From: Anadara kagoshimensis | Lineage: Eukaryota; Mollusca; Bivalvia; Arcoida; Arcidae | Direction: 5' to 3' | Assembly: GCA_021292105.1 (NCBI GenBank) | Contig: CM037857.1 | Coordinates: 37,491,114-37,555,113 of the forward strand | Length of the DNA: 64,000 nucleotides | Part shown: positions 1-10,977 of the stretch, piece after piece | How the letters are laid out: each line of letters starts with the position of its first letter | Position numbering within the stretch: position 1 is the stretch's first letter | Made by a program: the position numbers and the translations under genes | The notes under the pieces: generated by a model | Seen by the model: only the letters and a program-made list of their open reading frames with translations | Database searches by the model: none | Told to the model about the DNA's origin: nothing

Positions 1-361
1 CGAGAGTACATATTTAAAGTCTGAGCAATCCGACTACCTGTTTCCACAGTCGGCAAAGCAATGTGCCTATTCTGTTACAAACCGGCACAAATCACAAGGT
101 TCATGAAAGAGGAAGCCGAGAGTACATATTTAAAGTCTGAGCAATCCGACTACCTGTTTCCACAGTCGGCAAAGCAATGTGCCTATTCTGTTACAAACCG
201 GCACAAATCACAAGGTTCATGAAAGAGGAAGCCGAGAGTACATATTTAAAGTCTGAGCAATCCGACTACCTGTTTCCACAGTCGGCAAAGCAATGTGCCT
301 ATTCTGCTACGAACCGGCACAAATCACAAGGTTCATGAAAGAGGAAGCCGAGAGTACATAT
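1..361. repeat. 116-bp tandem repeat, three copies, cut by the window edge
   Basis: The motif CGAGAGTACAT recurs at 1, 117, 233 and 349, giving an exact 116-bp period. The three full copies are almost identical; the third has two substitutions (CTGCTACGAAC for CTGTTACAAAC). The array probably continues to the left of the window. I see no coding meaning. Confidence 0.95.
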
Positions 362-956
362 CTTCAATAATGATTTGTCTTTAGAAACCAAACTTAGCTG
401 ATCAAGTATGTACACATTGTTATACACATATACAGTCATTTGTTACATGCATTTTAAAGAAAGCGACAAATGTCTTTATTCTCCCTTTGCGTGTTGTTTC
501 AAATATCTTTTCGATATTAGAGTACCTCTTGCGTGATATTTGAAGTTAAAAGAGAAGTCTCTGCGAACACTTTGCGTTCTATACCTACCACATTACATCT
601 TAATATAAATTTGATCAAACTCTATCAAACTCTATCAATTACACTCAATGACACTTATGTTTTCATTACAACTACGGTTTTTTACATGATATGTTTGGTT
701 TTTTAAAGTAAAGTATGCCATTGAATATAACTTTATGAAGCCCGGTGAGAGTGCTTTGAAATGTTGATGATTCATAATACAGTTTAAATATAAAAAGTTC
801 CTGTTGGACAATTCTGAAATGACACATGCTTATAAAGGTTGCATATGCTTATGCATTTGAGCTTGGTTTTGTTAAGAAAAAGTACATTTTATTTTATTGT
901 TTCCAAAGCTTTGTGTGTCTCTGGCATTCTCAAGAGATTGTTGTATAATTTCACAT
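362..956. other. AT-rich DNA, nothing recognised
   Basis: No open frame, repeat or RNA feature that I can support. There is only a short local duplication of ATCAAACTCT near 614-635. Confidence 0.5.
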
Positions 957-1361
957 CTTTTTTAACAAATACAAATACAAATATTTTATTAGAGTGTCAC
1001 ATGTCATAAAACAATATAGTACATTTTAAAATATTTACATATACATAAGATTATGACATCCAATCTATAAAAGACTTATGAGACACTATTTATGTTTGAA
1101 AACAAATATTATGCACTAAAACACAATAAAAGATTATTCATATAAAAATGAATTACGTCTACTTAAAATACTAAAACAGGCCTTGGCAAATAAAACTGAC
1201 ACGTCATTATTGCTAAATAAAAATAAAAACTTTTCATCATCAGACATATTATTAAAATCCACATTAAAACTAGCACATTCATTATATAAAATACGGCGTA
1301 GATCTGCATATAAAGGGCAAGTTAAAATCACATGTTTGTCTTGTATCGGACGTGCAAACAC
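957..1361 (-). mobile_element. 3' end of a CR1/Jockey-type LINE, 5' truncated
   Basis: The minus strand from 1361 to 1134 encodes a peptide with QDKHVILTCPLYADLRRIL, a late DDEKFLFLFSN stretch and a hydrophobic end. This is the pattern of the last part of non-LTR retrotransposon ORF2 downstream of the reverse transcriptase (E/D-D-x-H-x-x-x-x-C-P-L-Y-x-D-L-R). The stop at 1134 is followed by about 175 bp of AT-rich 3' UTR ending in AATAAAATATTTG and ATTTG repeats near 960-985. Short oligomer tails of this kind are usual for CR1-like elements. The frame extends up to 1529, but residues before about 57 show no similarity and lie in unrelated DNA. The insertion is therefore a dead, 5'-truncated copy. 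Confidence 0.72.
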
Positions 1362-1479
1362 TAGTAGTACTACTGAATTACATTTCATAATTATCAACAA
1401 AATAGATGATCCCAGCTTAGTAAGAAAACAAAAGATGAAGAAGAAAATGAAACAAAAAATTATTAACCTAACTGAACTG

Positions 1480-1580
1480 CCATGTGCTAATTTTGAATTT
1501 TTATGAAGTAATACATTCAAAAGTATCATGTGCTACTTTTGAACGTATTAATTCATAAAAATTCAAAAGTATCACATGAC
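1480..1580. repeat. 101-bp imperfect palindrome (hairpin element)
   Basis: The left arm, beginning CATGTGCTAATTTTGAATTT, pairs with a right arm ending AATTCAAAAGTATCACATGA. A second internal inverted pair (ATTCAAAAGTA and TACTTTTGAA) surrounds a loop of about 8 bases. It resembles the 59-bp hairpins at 18699, 26211 and 35456 in layout and partly in sequence (GTCAT at the ends, TTTTGAATTT in the arms). Confidence 0.75.
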
Positions 1581-2079
1581 AGAACGATAATTCACGAGGG
1601 AACAATTCACATACTATAACAAGGAGATAAAAAGTGATAATATTTTCTCATGGATTCAAAATCCGATGCTAATTTAATTTCCATTCCTCAGAACAGAACC
1701 AACAATGCCATAAATCTATCATAAAATATATTTGACTTGATCTAGTCAAATTATTTTCGATTGTATCGTTATTATTATTAGAATTTGATATACTTTAATA
1801 TTATATTTTAGCGGTAAGACTTTTACAAAAATAACCTAGTTATGACTTCAGATTTGGTCTGTGGGCGTTATTGCGAACCATTTTAGAATTTATTTCAATA
1901 CATTAAAATGTATTTAGAATATTAAAGTTATAAATACACCAGCATCATTGTAACGTTACTATGACAACATAAGATGACAATAAATGTACTATGAATAACT
2001 TTCCTCAATCAATCCGGGTAACTTTCTAAATTACTTCACTGCTAAAAAGGTACACTAATAACAAATGTAAGCGAGCATA
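1581..2079. other. AT-rich DNA, nothing recognised
   Basis: No supported feature was seen on either strand. Confidence 0.5.
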
Positions 2080-2294
2080 CAATGCAGGCCTGTCAAAAGT
2101 TAGACACTTGACTAATGAAAAGGAGTCCAAGCTCGGATACCGAATGGCCGAGATATGGATAGCTAGTATCGAAAAACTACCGAGAGGTAAATTTACAGGT
2201 GCTGTCGACATTCAGCCGACGAGGGACTGCTATGAACTACCGATTAGACAATTATTCATTAGCTTACTGTTAAACTTTCGACAGGACGGTACTG
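2080..2294. mobile_element. Non-autonomous Tc1/mariner-like element (CAGTACAGACCTG family), 215 bp
   Basis: The left end CAATGCAGGCCTGTCAAAAG and the right end CTTTCGACAGGACGGTACTG are inverted versions of one terminal repeat. Each is flanked by TA (2078-2079 and 2295-2296), the target duplication of Tc1/mariner elements. Related copies are at 15714, 31892 and 48818. The interior has no transposase. Confidence 0.8.
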
Positions 2295-2448
2295 TATTTA
2301 TGAGTACCCTGGTGTTGACCTAGTGTGAAAGTTTCGAGCTAAAAAAGATGATTGCAAGTGAGAGAAATATTCATTAAGCGTTTAGCTTCGTCCATGGGCT
2401 CCGTTTGATTTGCAGCTCACAATCTGGCCGACTATTGTAAGAGTCATT

Positions 2449-2870
2449 CTGTTTGTGACAGTGAATAACGATTTATTTCTGTAGAAAACTAAATAAATGC
2501 GGATAATAATTGACAATATTCACTTACTTGAAAACTTAGTCGTAACAGGAAATCTGTATGTGCATCCGTGATAAGTGTTGAATATTTCTGCACAGAGCAA
2601 AACGTTGGCGCTATGGGGATTTAACATGTTGAAAACCCAGGCAAATGGCGGGACCTGTTGCGCATATGACGTAAAACGTCAACAAGGACATTACTTCAGG
2701 TGCAAACATTTTCGCCATGTAAAATCCCCATAGCGGCAACATTTTCTTTTCTACAGAAATACGTTATGACAATCACGGATGCGGATACAGATTTTCAGTT
2801 ACGACCAGGCACAAGATCAGTATTTATTTGATTTCCTATGGGAAAAGCGTAATTTTACTGTCACAAACAG
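2449..2870. mobile_element. Long foldback element (CTGTTTGTGACAGTGAA ends), 422 bp
   Basis: The ends CTGTTTGTGACAGTGAA and TTACTGTCACAAACAG are inverted. Internal inverted pairs continue inward: TAACAGGAAATCTGTATG against ACAGATTTTCAGTTACG, and GGCGCTATGGGGATTTAACA against TAAAATCCCCATAGCGGCAA. Most of the element could therefore fold into one hairpin. Other copies are at 16434 and 56545. Confidence 0.85.
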
Positions 2871-3119
2871 ACCGGCTCTGACACCAGATAAAATCATTTG
2901 ATTTTGCTTCGAATAAGTGAAGCATTTTCAGAACCATCTTGATTTAACATAAAATCAGGCGCTAACCCCTTTGTATTACAAGCATTATCAGCATTAGATA
3001 GCTCAGAATGTCAGCTCTGTACCAAATAAAGATACCGATTTTATATCTCTATATGAGTACAATGTTGTTTGCAAGAGTTTGGCGAACAAAACTACATTTT
3101 TAATTATTTTAGGTTGTTT

Positions 3120-3249
3120 TGACCTCAATACAGCTGAAACAGACAGTAAAATTGTATTACAGTCGTTTATTATTAATATTATTTGAACCTTTATATAAAG
3201 GCCACTTTTACTGGTTCCTTCTGATGGCCTTTTTAGACAGGTTTGACTG
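3120..3249 (-). mobile_element. Partial inverted-repeat element (CAGTCAAACCTGTC family)
   Basis: In reverse orientation it begins CAGTCAAACCTGTCTAAAAA and continues with a segment matching the start of the copy at 40054 (CCAGTAAAAGTGGCC, then TTATATAAAGGTTCAAATAA). TA follows its end at 3250-3251. The far half is missing or too diverged to place, so the left boundary is approximate. Confidence 0.6.
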
Positions 3250-3251
3250 TA

Positions 3252-3890
3252 ATTGGCCCATAATTTTGATACCTTCATAAACTATAATTATAAACATCTC
3301 TAAAAAGAACAAACAAATACTTTTTTTAAACATTATTAACCAAGGACATCCAAAATTATTTTATTCACTGTATTTATTCTGGTATCAAAACCTTGTGATT
3401 ATTAATGTTTTAAAAAAAACAAAACCACCAGGACAATTTGTTACCATTTCTATTCTTTCATAACTTTTGATTTATTTCTATACACAGAGTACATGTAATT
3501 TTTATTTGTATATATGAGCAAAAATATAAATATTAAACAGCAAAAAACTGAAAACATGGTAACATTTATCTACATAAACATAATTATAATGTACATATAG
3601 AGACTCGTGTACAAAATAGACCTCAGTCCAATATAAAGGTGACCTCCTTCAAGAGAATCGTCAACAAATAACGTATGAAAATTAAAGTTAGAAGGTTTTT
3701 AATAAGGTGGATCAGAAACAATACACGTGGTAATGTAACACAGGGATTACTTTTTAATAAAATGTTCATCTAGTCGATCTATTCACATCAGCAGAATTAC
3801 AAGCAAACTAGGATAAATATAATGCTGCTGGATAACAATTTATGTGACCTTTTTGCTAAGTACATGAGTAACATAGTGTTGTATATATAG
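3252..3890. other. AT-rich DNA, nothing recognised
   Basis: No supported feature on either strand. Confidence 0.5.
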
Positions 3891-4054
3891 GTTCAGCCTA
3901 GACTTGATATTATCATGTCACAGAACCAGTGTTACCATTGGCTACGAGCTACTGTTTATTCATTGGCTATAAACAGCTGTGTTACCATTGGCTACGAGCT
4001 ACCGTGCTACCATTTGCAATTACATTACGGACTATTGTTTCATTGTTTACGAGC

Positions 4055-4505
4055 TACTGTGTTACCAATGGCTATGGACCGCTGTATTACCATCGATAAC
4101 GAACTACTGTGTTACCAATGGCTATGGACCGCTGTATTACCATCGATAACGAACTACTGTGTTACCAATGGCTATGGACCGCTGTATTACCATCGATAAC
4201 GAACTACTGTGTTACCAATGGCTATGGACCGCTGTATTACCATCGATAACGAACTACTGTGTTACCAATGGCTATGGACCGCTGTATTACCATCGATAAC
4301 GAACTACTGTGTTACCAATGGCTATGGACCGCTGTATTACCATCGATAACGAGCTACTGTGTTACCAATGGCTATGGACCGCTGTATTACCATCGATAAC
4401 GAACTACTGTGTTACCAATGGCTATGGACCGCTGTATTACCATCGATAACGAACTACTGTGTTACCAATGGCTATGGACCGCTGTATTACCATCGATAAC
4501 GAACT
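4055..4505. repeat. 50-bp sub-array of the satellite, about nine copies
   Basis: GCTGTATTACCATCGATAAC recurs every 50 bp (4081, 4131 and so on) with almost no divergence. This points to recent amplification of a dimer of the 25-bp unit. Confidence 0.93.
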
Positions 4506-5668
4506 ACTGTGATATCATTGGATACGAACTACTGTGTTATCATTGGATACGAACTACTGTGTTATCATTGGATACGAACTACTGTGTTATCATTGGCTAC
4601 GAACTACTGTGTTATCATTGGATACGAACTGTTACGTTACCCATCGATTACGAACTTGTGTTATCATTGGCTACGAACTACTGTGTTATCATTGGATACG
4701 AACTGTTACGTTACCCATCGATTACGAACTTGTGTTATCATTGGCTATGAACTACTGTGTTATCATTGGTTACGAACTGTTACGTTACCCATCGATTACG
4801 AACTTGTGTTATCATTGGCTATGAATTACTGTGTTATCATTGGCTATGAACTACTGTGTTATCATTGGCTATGAACTACTGTGTTATCATTGGATACGAA
4901 CTGTTACGTTACCCATCGATTACGAACTTGTGTTATCATTGGCTACGAACTACTGTGTTATCATTGGATACGAACTACTGTGTTATCATTGGATACGAAC
5001 TGTTACGCTACCCATCGATTACTAACTTGTGTTATCATTGGCTACGAACTACTGTGTTATCATTGGCTACGAGCTACCGTGTTATCATTGGATACGAACT
5101 GTTACGCTACCCATCGATTACGAACTTGTGTTATCATTGGCTACGAACTACTGTGTTATCATTGGCTACGAGCTACCGTGTTATCATTGGATACGAACTG
5201 TTACGCTACCCATCGATTACGAACTTGTGTTATCATTGGCTACGAACTACTGTGTTATCATTGGCTACGAGCTACCGTGTTATCATTGGCTACGAACTAC
5301 TGTGTTATCATTGGATACGAACTACTGTGTTATCATTGGATACGAACTGTTACGCTACCCATCGATTACGAACTTGTGTTATCATTGGCTACGAACTACT
5401 GTGTTATCATTGGCTACGAGCTACCGTGTTATCATTGGATACGAACTGTTGCGTTACCCATCGATTACGAACTTGTGTTATCATTGGCTACGAACTACTG
5501 TGTTATCATTGGCTACGAGCTACCGTGTTATCATTTCCAATTACGGACTATTGTTTTCATTGTTTACGAGCTACTGTGTTATCATTGGATACGAACTGTT
5601 ACGCTACACATTAGTTACGAGCAATTGTGTTACCATAGGTTACGAACTACTGTGTTATCATTGGATAC

Positions 5669-6300
5669 GAAGTGTTGCGTTACCCATTGATTACGAGCAA
5701 TTGTGTTACCATAGGTTACGAACTACTGTGTTATCATTGGATACGAAGTGTTGCGTTACCCATTGGTTACGAGCAATTGTGTTACCATAGGTTACGAACT
5801 ACTGTGTTATCATTGGATACGAAGTGTTGCGTTACCCATTGGTTACGAACAATTGTATTACCATAGGTTACGAACTACTGTGTTATCATTGGATACGAAG
5901 TGTTGCGTTACCCATTGGTTACGAGCAATTGTATTACCATAGGTTACGAACTACTGTGTTATCATTGGATACGAAGTGTTGCGTTACCCATTGGTTACGA
6001 GCAATTGTATTACCATAGGTTACGAACTACTGTGTTATCATTGGATACGAAGTGTTGCGTTACCCATTGGTTACGAGCAATTGTGTTACCATAGGTTACG
6101 AACTACTGTGTTATCATTGGATACGAAGTGTTGCGTTACCCATTGGTTACGAGCAATTGTATTACCATAGGTTACGAACTACTGTGTTATCATTGGATTC
6201 GAAGTGTTGCGTTACCCATTGGTTACGAGCAATTGTGTTACCATAGGTTACGAACTACTGTGTTATCATTGGATACGAAGTGTTGCGTTACCCATTGCTT
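5669..6300. repeat. 76-bp sub-array of the satellite, about eight to nine copies
   Basis: GAAGTGTTGCGTTACCCATT recurs at 5669 and then every 76 bp to 6277. Each unit is three variant monomers (25 + 26 + 25). Copies differ by only one to three bases, chiefly GCAATTGTGTT against GCAATTGTATT. Confidence 0.93.
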
Positions 6301-6710
6301 ACAAACAATTGTGTTACCATTGGTAACGAACTACTGTGTTGCCATTGGCTACGAGCTACCGTGCTACCACTTGCAATTACGGACTTTTGTTTTCATTGTT
6401 TACGAGCTACCGTGGTACCATTTTCAATGAGCTACTGTGTTACTATTGACTACGAGCTACTGTTTTACCATATGCTACTCTGTTTTAACATTCTAAGCGT
6501 TTGAATACCAAAAGCAGGTTCAAATTGGAGAATGTTGAACAAGAACACGCATATAGTCCACGATTAGGTCCTCTCTGAAACTCGTACTAGCAATAATCTA
6601 AAATTAAGACTGGTGTTGTATCGCTGCTTTGCTGAACTTGCACGTCTAGGGATGCTAATTTGTTTTCTTTTTTTATGAGACGTACGTTTATGTGTATGGT
6701 TTACTTTCAC

Positions 6711-7076
6711 AATAGGAAACGTCAACCATAATTTAACGTTTATGCGGCGGCGTTCAACGCATAAAGATGTGTTGCTTATATGCGGCGCAAGGGTGCCTTT
6801 TTGACGCATAAAGAGACTTATTTTATCGAATCTTGAAAAGAGCTTATATTTTGACAAAAACTGTGGTGGTGACATTAATGGTGACGTGTTGGTGGCAGTC
6901 CCATACCACTCACCACCATAATAAATCAACTGACCAAGTATCAGCTCAATCGGATGTACTGTTTTCTTTCAAATCTACACACAGACAGCGGTATTACTAT
7001 ATACATGTACTTCTTACCCCCTGAGGGCAGGGGATAATAATAATAATAATAATAATTATAATAATAATAATAATAA

Positions 7077-7124
<48 letters not shown>

Positions 7125-7345
7125 AGTGATGATGGTGGTGATTTTAGTAAAGGTGGTAATAATGATGGAGATGTATGTGATAATAGTGAAAGATATGGTA
7201 TTTAGCTTTAAACGTTCTCTTTATGCGATGGAAGGTAGTCTTTTTGTCCCATAAAAGCGTTCTTTTTATGCGTTGAATTTTCCCGCATTGACGTGTTGGA
7301 ACACGTTTATGCGGCAACACCGCTATGTGGCGTTACACAGCAAAC
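6711..7345. repeat. Pair of inverted arms rich in GCATAAA motifs flanking a microsatellite
   Basis: The left arm (6711-6826) has, in order, TTTATGCGG, TTCAACGCATAAAGA and TTGACGCATAAAGAGA. The right arm (7200-7345), read in reverse, has CCGCATAAACGTG, TTCAACGCATAAAAAGA and ATCGCATAAAGAGAACG in the same order. The arms are diverged. The 370 bp between holds the ATA/ATG microsatellite. It may be a decayed DNA transposon; no transposase is seen. Confidence 0.5.
7030..7146. repeat. Compound microsatellite (ATA)n-(ATG)n
   Basis: ATA repeats with one interruption switch at about 7075 to a long run of GAT/ATG, then to GGTGGTG. Confidence 0.95.
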
Positions 7346-7860
7346 ATTTTACAATCTTCTAATACCAAACTTTCTGCACTTGTTTCAGTCAATAGTTTAC
7401 ATATAACATTTATCCTTGATCTTTGCAATACTATACAATGCTTTATAACGTGTGGCCTATTTCCATCAGCAGTTAAATAAGCAGACATCCAGCACGTGTT
7501 TCATAATCAATGGATATCACTATGGTTATTGACATTTAGACAATGTACAAATGACAAATAATTACTCAGTAAAAAAACAATCTACTTTGTAACCTATAGA
7601 CACTGTTCTTAGACCGTATTATTTATATTTTATATTTCTTACATATATTCTCACATCACAAAGGATGTAACTCGTAACAAAGCCGAGTCCGTTGATGAAA
7701 TGTTTACACAGATACCCAAACATCTGGTCTCTATTTCACGAACTCCTAGAATGGCTTGTATTTTTCCACTAAAACTACCATAACATTTACACACTTGCAT
7801 ACAATGATACAGAAAATTACATCTCGGTGCAAGATACATTTATAATTGTTTTAGTGAAAG
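7346..7860. other. Nothing recognised
   Basis: AT-rich. No repeat or coding signal that I can support. Confidence 0.5.
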
Positions 7861-7865
7861 GTCAC

Positions 7866-8060
7866 AACGATAGCTTAGTTTGAGGTGCTCACTCCGTTAG
7901 TAGGAGTTCTAGGTTCAAACCCATGTCTTGTTTGACTACTACTTGAAAAAAGGTAGCGACTGTTCTTTCGCCAAACACTAAACATTTAGAAAAGGAATCA
8001 CGCAATTTTTGGGACATTTAAAATCGATGCCCTAAGTCGCGGTAGGCGTTGCGCGCTAAA
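7866..8060 (+). mobile_element. tRNA-headed SINE (family A, AATCAATCAAT-type subfamily), decayed
   Basis: A head with GATAGCTTAGTTTGAGG (A-box region) and GGTTCAAACCC (B box) is followed by TTGAAAAAAGGTAGCGACTG and TTCTTTCGCCAAACACT, the body shared with the copy at 21527. The body becomes hard to follow after about 8060. Confidence 0.68.
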
Positions 8061-8337
8061 TAACCCTTCATGTCCTTTTCGCAGAAAAAGGTAAACACTT
8101 CTGTCATTACATTGTTCCGACAAAAGCCTGGCATGCTTGAATTGCACACGAAAAGAGAGAAAACTCGGCCTGAATTGTGCCATTCAATGACGTTACTGAT
8201 ACTAGTACATCATTAGTTGCCGTGACGCTGCTTTGGTACAGTGATGGCTCCCAGTGTCGGAACATTGTGGGCGTGGCCAGCGATCCGTTAATATGATACA
8301 ATGTAAATAAAAACAGCAATCATGTCGAACAATAAGA

Positions 8338-8432
8338 CATACCATTGATTGATTAATTAATGTAAATGAGGTTTTACGTTCCAATCAACAATATTACACT
8401 TATATCGAGATGTCACAAATTACTTAGGTGAG
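8338..8432 (-). mobile_element. 3' end of a family A SINE
   Basis: Read in reverse it has GACATCTCGATATAAGTG, TTGATTGGAACGTAAAACC and a tail of AATCAATCAAT. This is the shared SINE 3' end seen at 21527 and 17617. Confidence 0.65.
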
Positions 8433-8940
8433 TCTATGTCAATTTGATACGTATGACTGTCATATCTACCGCGTATGTATATTCAATTCAGAATTCATTT
8501 AGTCCTTGTTTTGTCAGGGCCTCCGTGTATTTTATTTTAATTTCCACAAAATATATCCCGTATATAGAGCTAAAATATGTGCCTATTGAGTGACACGCTA
8601 GCGAATTTAGACATGACAAGGCTATGTTCAATACAGACAGATTCCAGATCCAAAATTAAACATGTTTTTCAATTTATTTATATGGTATTTATTGTACATA
8701 TTGTTTAAGTTAATTGGGACAGAAAAGGCGTGCATTATCATCTTTTAATTATATTTTTCATAAATACCTACCCCTAATAGTTCTTTTCTTTCTATTTCAT
8801 ATTCAGTCCATAGACATTGCAACATGGAATAAAATGGAGTGTCCAAATGATCATGAACCTATTGTCAATTATTTTCAGTTAAATTTCACTGTGTCAAATA
8901 TTTAATAAAATGTATGAAAGGTTTTTTTTCAGAATGACAA
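8433..8940. other. AT-rich DNA, nothing recognised
   Basis: No supported feature. Confidence 0.5.
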
Positions 8941-8941
8941 A

Positions 8942-8945
8942 GCTT

Positions 8946-8980
<35 letters not shown>

Positions 8981-9056
8981 TTTTTTATTTATTTATTATT
9001 TATTTATCTATTTATTTATTTATTTATTTATTTACTTATTTATTTATTTATATTAA
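8942..9056. repeat. (TTTA)n microsatellite
   Basis: About 28 copies of TTTA with a few interruptions (TTTTTTA, CTA, CTTA). Confidence 0.95.
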
Positions 9057-10570
9057 AAGTTAATTTACACATTTTATTTATGATTGGTTATTGTTTACAG
9101 TTATAATAACTATGGCAACACACAATGGAGAAAGAAGCATGTTGGTTATATACTGGTATAATTCTATAGTCTATTTGATCCATTGTTCGTTGCTGTTTAC
9201 TGTGACTCTCCAAATGGCTAAAATACCATCTGTGATGTCCCGTGTGAAAGAAATATGAAATAATATGTATATATAAAGTGTATAATTAGCTGAGTATATA
9301 GTAGATCTATGTATGTAAACCACGATTATTATTATGATCTAATATTTGATATGCATTAGTAATATAACTCGTCAATAGAGCCAATTCAGATTCGTCCTTA
9401 TTTCAACCCTGATCTCTACATATAGTATGTGACCTTACCAGTCTCAAATGAATTAAGTACTTTTAAAATGAATTAGTAATATCATAATTCTTTCTTATTT
9501 GACATGTGTTTTAACTATGGTTTTTTATTCACAATTAATTTATTGTATTATAAAATTAAATGTACATTCAATACTTGAGTATTTGCAAGAATAACTGAAA
9601 ACGTGATTATGCTGTTTATATCAAGAAATCTCAATTGCGGAAAATCATACTTGTTCTGATTTCACTCGTTTCATTGTTAAGAGTCATAAAACACGAATGA
9701 CGTCGTGGGTTTCATCTGTCTGACTGACGTAAAACGCAAATTTTTGGCAATTTTGATGCACAGCTTTTGATTTTGATTTTAATTCATTGAACGTGTAACT
9801 TTGGTGTACCCGACCCTGTTTATATATCCGCATCATTGACTGGTTAACTGGTCAACATAAAGCCCTAATTGATATTACTGTTGTTAATCACTTTATCTTA
9901 CACCATAAAACTTATGGCGTCGAGTCGATGTTTCTGGTAATTCACACACGTATCACTCATTTCGGTGCATTTACATATTTCAAGTCCAGTTTTACGATGA
10001 ATTTGAGTTGTTAGCTGGGTTTGAGATTGCCCAGGTGCAGCTTAGAGAAATTATATGGTTCTAGTTATTCGTTATACCAATCCGTTTCAATTTAGTCTTA
10101 AAATGAAGATGAGAAGCTATCCTTGTGTCAAAGCTTGGGAAAGCCAGATCCAATGTCCAGTTCTAAGACAGAATATGAGAAGATACCGTTTTATAACCGT
10201 AGAAAAGTTAACTGACGGTTTGCATATAGGTCTATGTTGCCGTGTGACATGTCGCTTAAGATTTGTTAATCGTAAAATGCATCATTTGCCCACAAAAATT
10301 GTACGATTTTACCATTGTACAATACAACAATAAGTCTTGACTATGAGTGGACACTTAGATGCAAAACCCGGAGGACAACCAAAGGTAATAACGGCGAAGA
10401 TCCTTCGAGAAGAAAGACAATCAGATGAGGTAGGAAAGATGCTGAAAAATCACCAAAAAAAACAAAAAAACAGAACAGGTGGGATTGTCGATGTTTCAGT
10501 GAAGACTTAATACACCTTCAATCTTCTGTTCCAAAAGGTTTCTTTCTGTCTGTTTTTAAAACAACTCTTC
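9057..10570. other. AT-rich DNA, nothing recognised
   Basis: A 92-codon open frame at 10055-10333 has no recognisable motif and I do not call it a gene. No repeats were identified. Confidence 0.5.
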
Positions 10571-10572
10571 TT

Positions 10573-10660
10573 TTTTCGCCTATACCTTGAGACGTATCGA
10601 TATAAGTGAAATGTTCTTGACTGGGACGTTAAACATCATTACTCAACTCAACTCAACTCT
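10573..10660 (+). mobile_element. 3' fragment of a family A SINE
   Basis: It has TTCGCCTATA, GACGTATCGATATAAGTGAA, TTCTTGACTGGGACGTTAAA and an ACTCA-repeat tail. The head and most of the body are absent, which fits a 5'-truncated insertion. Confidence 0.85.
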
Positions 10661-10799
10661 TTTTACACTAAGTGATTTTCACAAAGAATTAAGTTCCGTG
10701 GTGGCATGTTTTGGAAACGAGTATTCAGGCATTTCTATATATGCCTCGTTTTTAACTTTCCCTTGTTACGATCACCTAAGTTAAGCAGTAAAATACATG

Positions 10800-10909
10800 T
10801 AGGTCTTTATGAACAGGTTCAAAATATAGCATCAATAAAGACTAATTGAGTAAAAATTTATCTGGTCTTTAAAAGCAGTTGACCCTTATACAGAAGTGGC
10901 CTTTAAGGC

Positions 10910-10916
<7 letters not shown>
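10800..10916 (+). mobile_element. Partial CAGTCAAACCTGTC-family element
   Basis: It matches the second half of the copy at 40054 (GGTCTTTATGAACAGGTTCA, then AAGCAGTTGACCCTTATA and GTGGCCTTTAAGGCAGGT). The end merges into the TA microsatellite that follows. Confidence 0.6.

Positions 10917-10974
<58 letters not shown>
10917..10974. repeat. (TA)n microsatellite
   Basis: Uninterrupted TA repeats, about 28 copies. Confidence 0.95.

Positions 10975-10977
<3 letters not shown>

Larger units (their letters stand above)
3915..6485. repeat. 2.6-kb satellite built on a 25-bp monomer
   Basis: The basic unit is GTGTTATCATTGGMTACGAACTACT (25 bp). It occurs in at least four arrangements: a 50-bp dimer, simple 25-bp runs, a unit of about 99 bp that includes GAACTGTTACGYTACCCATC, and a 76-bp trimer. 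A different segment containing CAATTACGGACTATTGTTTT recurs near 4017, 5540 and 6374, at both borders and inside. The monomer has no stop codon in any plus frame and 25 is not a multiple of 3, so all three frames stay open for long stretches. The resulting peptides (YELLCYHWIRTTVLSL) are artefacts of the repeat. Confidence 0.95.

Noticed and set aside
1183-1506. 107-residue plus-strand frame
   Set aside because: It is antisense to the LINE ORF2 end, whose minus-strand reading has the recognisable CPLYADLR block.
2108-2323. 71-residue plus-strand frame
   Set aside because: It lies inside a miniature inverted-repeat element and has no protein motif.
3915-5790. Long overlapping plus-strand frames (up to 269 residues) with YELLCYHW repeats
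   Set aside because: They arise from a 25-bp tandem monomer with no stop codon in any plus frame. There is no start context, promoter or non-repetitive part.
10055-10333. 92-residue plus-strand frame
   Set aside because: Basic and cysteine-containing, but without any motif or context that would make it a gene.
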